This document shows positions 62,194-64,000 of a DNA stretch of 64,000 bases, in pieces. Source of the DNA: Actinoplanes italicus. GTDB lineage: Bacteria > Actinomycetota > Actinomycetes > Mycobacteriales > Micromonosporaceae. Every line of letters starts with the position of its first letter. Position 1 is the first letter of the stretch. The stretch covers positions 62,001-126,000 of the forward strand of contig NZ_PVMZ01000009.1 in the NCBI RefSeq assembly GCF_003001815.1. Direction: 5' to 3'. Position numbers and translations under genes: made by a program. Under the pieces are notes generated by a model. It had not been told where the DNA came from. It ran no database searches and saw nothing but the letters and a program-made list of their open reading frames with translations.

Positions 62194-64000
62194 GTGAGGA
62201 TCAGGGTGGGCGTGCTGGGGCCGGTGGAGCTGTGCCGCGACGGTGAGGTCGTGCCGCTCGCGGGTGTGCCGCAGCGGATCGTGCTGGCCCGGCTCGCGCT
62301 CGCCGGTGGACGGGCGGTTCCGGTCGGTGACCTGATCGCGGCGCTGTGGGACGGCGAGCCGCCGGAGAACGCCCTCGGCAACCTGCACACCTACGTCTCG
62401 CGGCTGCGGCGGCACACCGGCGGTGACGTGATCCGGCGCGAACCCGGCGGATACCGGCTCGACCTGCCCGCCGACGCGGTCGACGCCGGACGCGTCGAGC
62501 GGCTCGCCGTCCAGGCGCGCGGCCAGGAACCGGGCACGGCGGCCGCGACGCTCGCCGAGGCGCTCGAGCTGTGGCGCGGCGACCCGCTCGCGGACGTGGC
62601 CGACCGGCTGGTGTTCGCTCCCGATGTCGCGCGGCTTGCGGAGCTGCGGCGGCATCTGCGCGAGGAATGGCTCGACCTGCGGATCGCCTCCGGGACGGCG
62701 GCCGGGGCCCTGCCCGAGATCGAGGCGCTCGCGGCGGCCGAGCCGCTGCGGGAGCGGGCGCACCTGCTGCTCATGCGGGCCCTGCACATCACCGGCCGGA
62801 CCCCGGAGGCGCTGGCGGTCGCGCGGGCCTACCGGGACCGGCTCGCCGACGGGCACGGCGTCGACCCCTCACCGGCCATGGCCGGTCTGCAGCGGCGGAT
62901 CCTGGCGGACGAGCCGGCGCTGCGCCCGCCGGAGAACCCGCCGAAGCGGGGCACGGCGTTGCGGTGGCGGGCCGACCGGTTCTTCGGACGAGAGGAAGAG
63001 CTGGCCACGGTACGGGCAGCGATCGCGGCCGGGAGGGTGACGACGCTCGTCGGCCCCGGCGGAGTGGGCAAGACCCGGCTGATGAGCGAGGTGCTGACCG
63101 GCGACGAGCTGGTGGTCGAACTGGCGGAGCGGTCCGTGCCCGCCGACGTGGCGGCCGCCGTGGCCGGGGCGCTCGGGCTGCGTACCGCGCCGCACGGCGG
63201 TGCCGCCGCGCTGGCCGAGCGCCTAGGCGCGACACCGGCGACGCTGGTGCTGGACAACTGCGAGCACCTCCTGGAACCCGTGCGTGTGCTGGTCGGGGAA
63301 CTGGTGGCCCGCTGCCCGCAGCTACGCGTGCTGGCCACCTCCCGGCAGCGCCTCGACGTGGCGGGCGAGCGGGTGCTGCGGCTCGGCCCGCTTCCGGCGG
63401 AGGATCAGGTCGCGCTCTTCTGCGACCGGGCGGCGCTGCTGAGGGCCGATTTTCCTGACGATTCGCGTACGCGTGAGCTGGCGGCCGAGATCTGCGGCCT
63501 GGTCGACGGCCTGCCGCTGGCTGTCGAGCTGGCCGCCCGGCGCGAGTCGGTGTTCGGGCTGGCGCATCTGCGGGACCGCCTGGGCGCCGGGCTCAACGTG
63601 CTGGACCCGGCCCGCGGCGGCGACCGGGCGACCGCCGTGTCGGCGACCGTCGAATGGTCGTATCGCCTGCTCGACCCGTCCGCCCAGCGCCTGCTGGACA
63701 ACCTGGCCGTCTGCCGTGGCGGGTTCACCCTGGACGCCCTGCCGCACTTCGCCGGCGGTGACGCCGAGCCGCTGCTCGCCGAGCTGGTCGACGCCTCGCT
63801 GGTGGTCGCCGACCCGCCGCGTTATCGGCTGCTGGAGACCGTACGACATGTGGGTTTGGGGCATCTGGGTCCGGACGGCGAACGCCGGGCCAGGGACGCG
63901 CACGCGCGCTGGATGCTGACCCTCGCCACGCGGATGCTGGACCGCTGCCGCGAGCGGGACCCGTGGACCTATCCCGCGATGCGCCGCGAGCTGGCGAACC
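62194..64000 (+). CDS. SARP/AfsR family regulator, N-terminal part (runs off right edge)
   Basis: An uninterrupted frame from GTG 62194 to the end of the window, 602 codons with no stop. The N-terminal OmpR-like DNA-binding domain (about 1-85) holds VGVLGPVELCRDG and LGNLHTYVSRLRRHTGG. The bacterial transcriptional activation domain (about 90-240, with EALELWRGDPLADV and LLLMRALHITGRTPEALA) follows. An NB-ARC-like ATPase starts with FFGREEELATV and Walker A GPGGVGKT near residue 287, then Walker B LVLDNCEHLL. AfsR-type proteins activate secondary-metabolite or morphological genes in response to ATP and phosphorylation state. The C-terminal repeats expected in AfsR proteins lie outside the window. 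Confidence 0.92.
   Translation, partial: MRIRVGVLGPVELCRDGEVVPLAGVPQRIVLARLALAGGRAVPVGDLIAALWDGEPPENALGNLHTYVSRLRRHTGGDVIRREPGGYRLDLPADAVDAGRVERLAVQARGQEPGTAAATLAEALELWRGDPLADVADRLVFAPDVARLAELRRHLREEWLDLRIASGTAAGALPEIEALAAAEPLRERAHLLLMRALHITGRTPEALAVARAYRDRLADGHGVDPSPAMAGLQRRILADEPALRPPENPPKRGTALRWRADRFFGREEELATVRAAIAAGRVTTLVGPGGVGKTRLMSEVLTGDELVVELAERSVPADVAAAVAGALGLRTAPHGGAAALAERLGATPATLVLDNCEHLLEPVRVLVGELVARCPQLRVLATSRQRLDVAGERVLRLGPLPAEDQVALFCDRAALLRADFPDDSRTRELAAEICGLVDGLPLAVELAARRESVFGLAHLRDRLGAGLNVLDPARGGDRATAVSATVEWSYRLLDPSAQRLLDNLAVCRGGFTLDALPHFAGGDAEPLLAELVDASLVVADPPRYRLLETVRHVGLGHLGPDGERRARDAHARWMLTLATRMLDRCRERDPWTYPAMRRELAN

Overview
The window is very GC-rich DNA from a filamentous actinomycete. 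Gene content and codon use suggest Micromonosporaceae (Actinoplanes-like), but this is an inference from style and no rRNA or marker gene is present. It holds about 57 protein genes, two of which run off the window ends. There are also several gene relics and three long intergenic tracts filled with a repeated 47-bp palindromic element. I see no tRNA, rRNA, CRISPR array, insertion sequence or prophage.

Layout. 1-6.3 kb: end of an unknown gene, a YdeP-type molybdopterin oxidoreductase, a family-2 glycosyltransferase, a small P-loop kinase and a membrane glycosyltransferase (GT39 style). 6.4-17.6 kb: a signalling block with a receiver protein, a CHASE kinase, two MASE1 kinases and a GAF kinase, interrupted by a type II NADH dehydrogenase and a secreted subtilase. 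17.7-24.9 kb: a PLP aminotransferase, a secreted cupin, a GH13 hydrolase, and a TAXI-type binding lipoprotein convergent with a complete two-component system. 24.9-26.2 kb: gene-free repeat tract A. 26.2-30.5 kb: a heterodimeric ABC transporter followed by a siderophore-interacting flavoprotein with an iron box. 30.8-37.7 kb: a PAS/GAF kinase, an NmrA-like protein, an ion channel, repeat tract B, a GNAT acetyltransferase and a membrane protein.

38.4-41.3 kb: a compact VTC / DUF4956 / CotH operon. 41.4-44.3 kb: a P-type ATPase and two gene relics (a YoeB-like toxin and a GH3 C-terminus). 44.4-49.7 kb: a surface-glycan locus with two soluble glycosyltransferases facing an operon of a GDSL lipoprotein, a conserved unknown and a methyltransferase-like protein. 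49.8-54 kb: Rdx-like protein, ChaA-type antiporter, and a permease / TIGR03943 / beta-propeller-like operon. 54.0-54.9 kb: repeat tract C. 55-56.4 kb: the copper pair CopC and YcnI. 56.4-64 kb: methyltransferase and divergent MerR, MmcQ/YjbR, TauE exporter, an unknown protein, a YegS-type lipid kinase, and a P450 divergent from a SARP/AfsR regulator that runs off the end.

Most notable: (i) twelve readable copies of a 47-bp (once 48-bp) element with termini GATCTTGTG...CACAAGATC in three separate intergenic clusters, linked to no recognisable transposase; (ii) an ABC heterodimer whose two nucleotide-binding domains have lost complementary motifs, so only one ATP site can be complete; (iii) an iron box lying two bases before a start codon; (iv) a TAXI binding protein paired with a sensor kinase and no TRAP permease; (v) a membrane glycosyltransferase that seems to start at ATC; (vi) several frameshifted gene relics.
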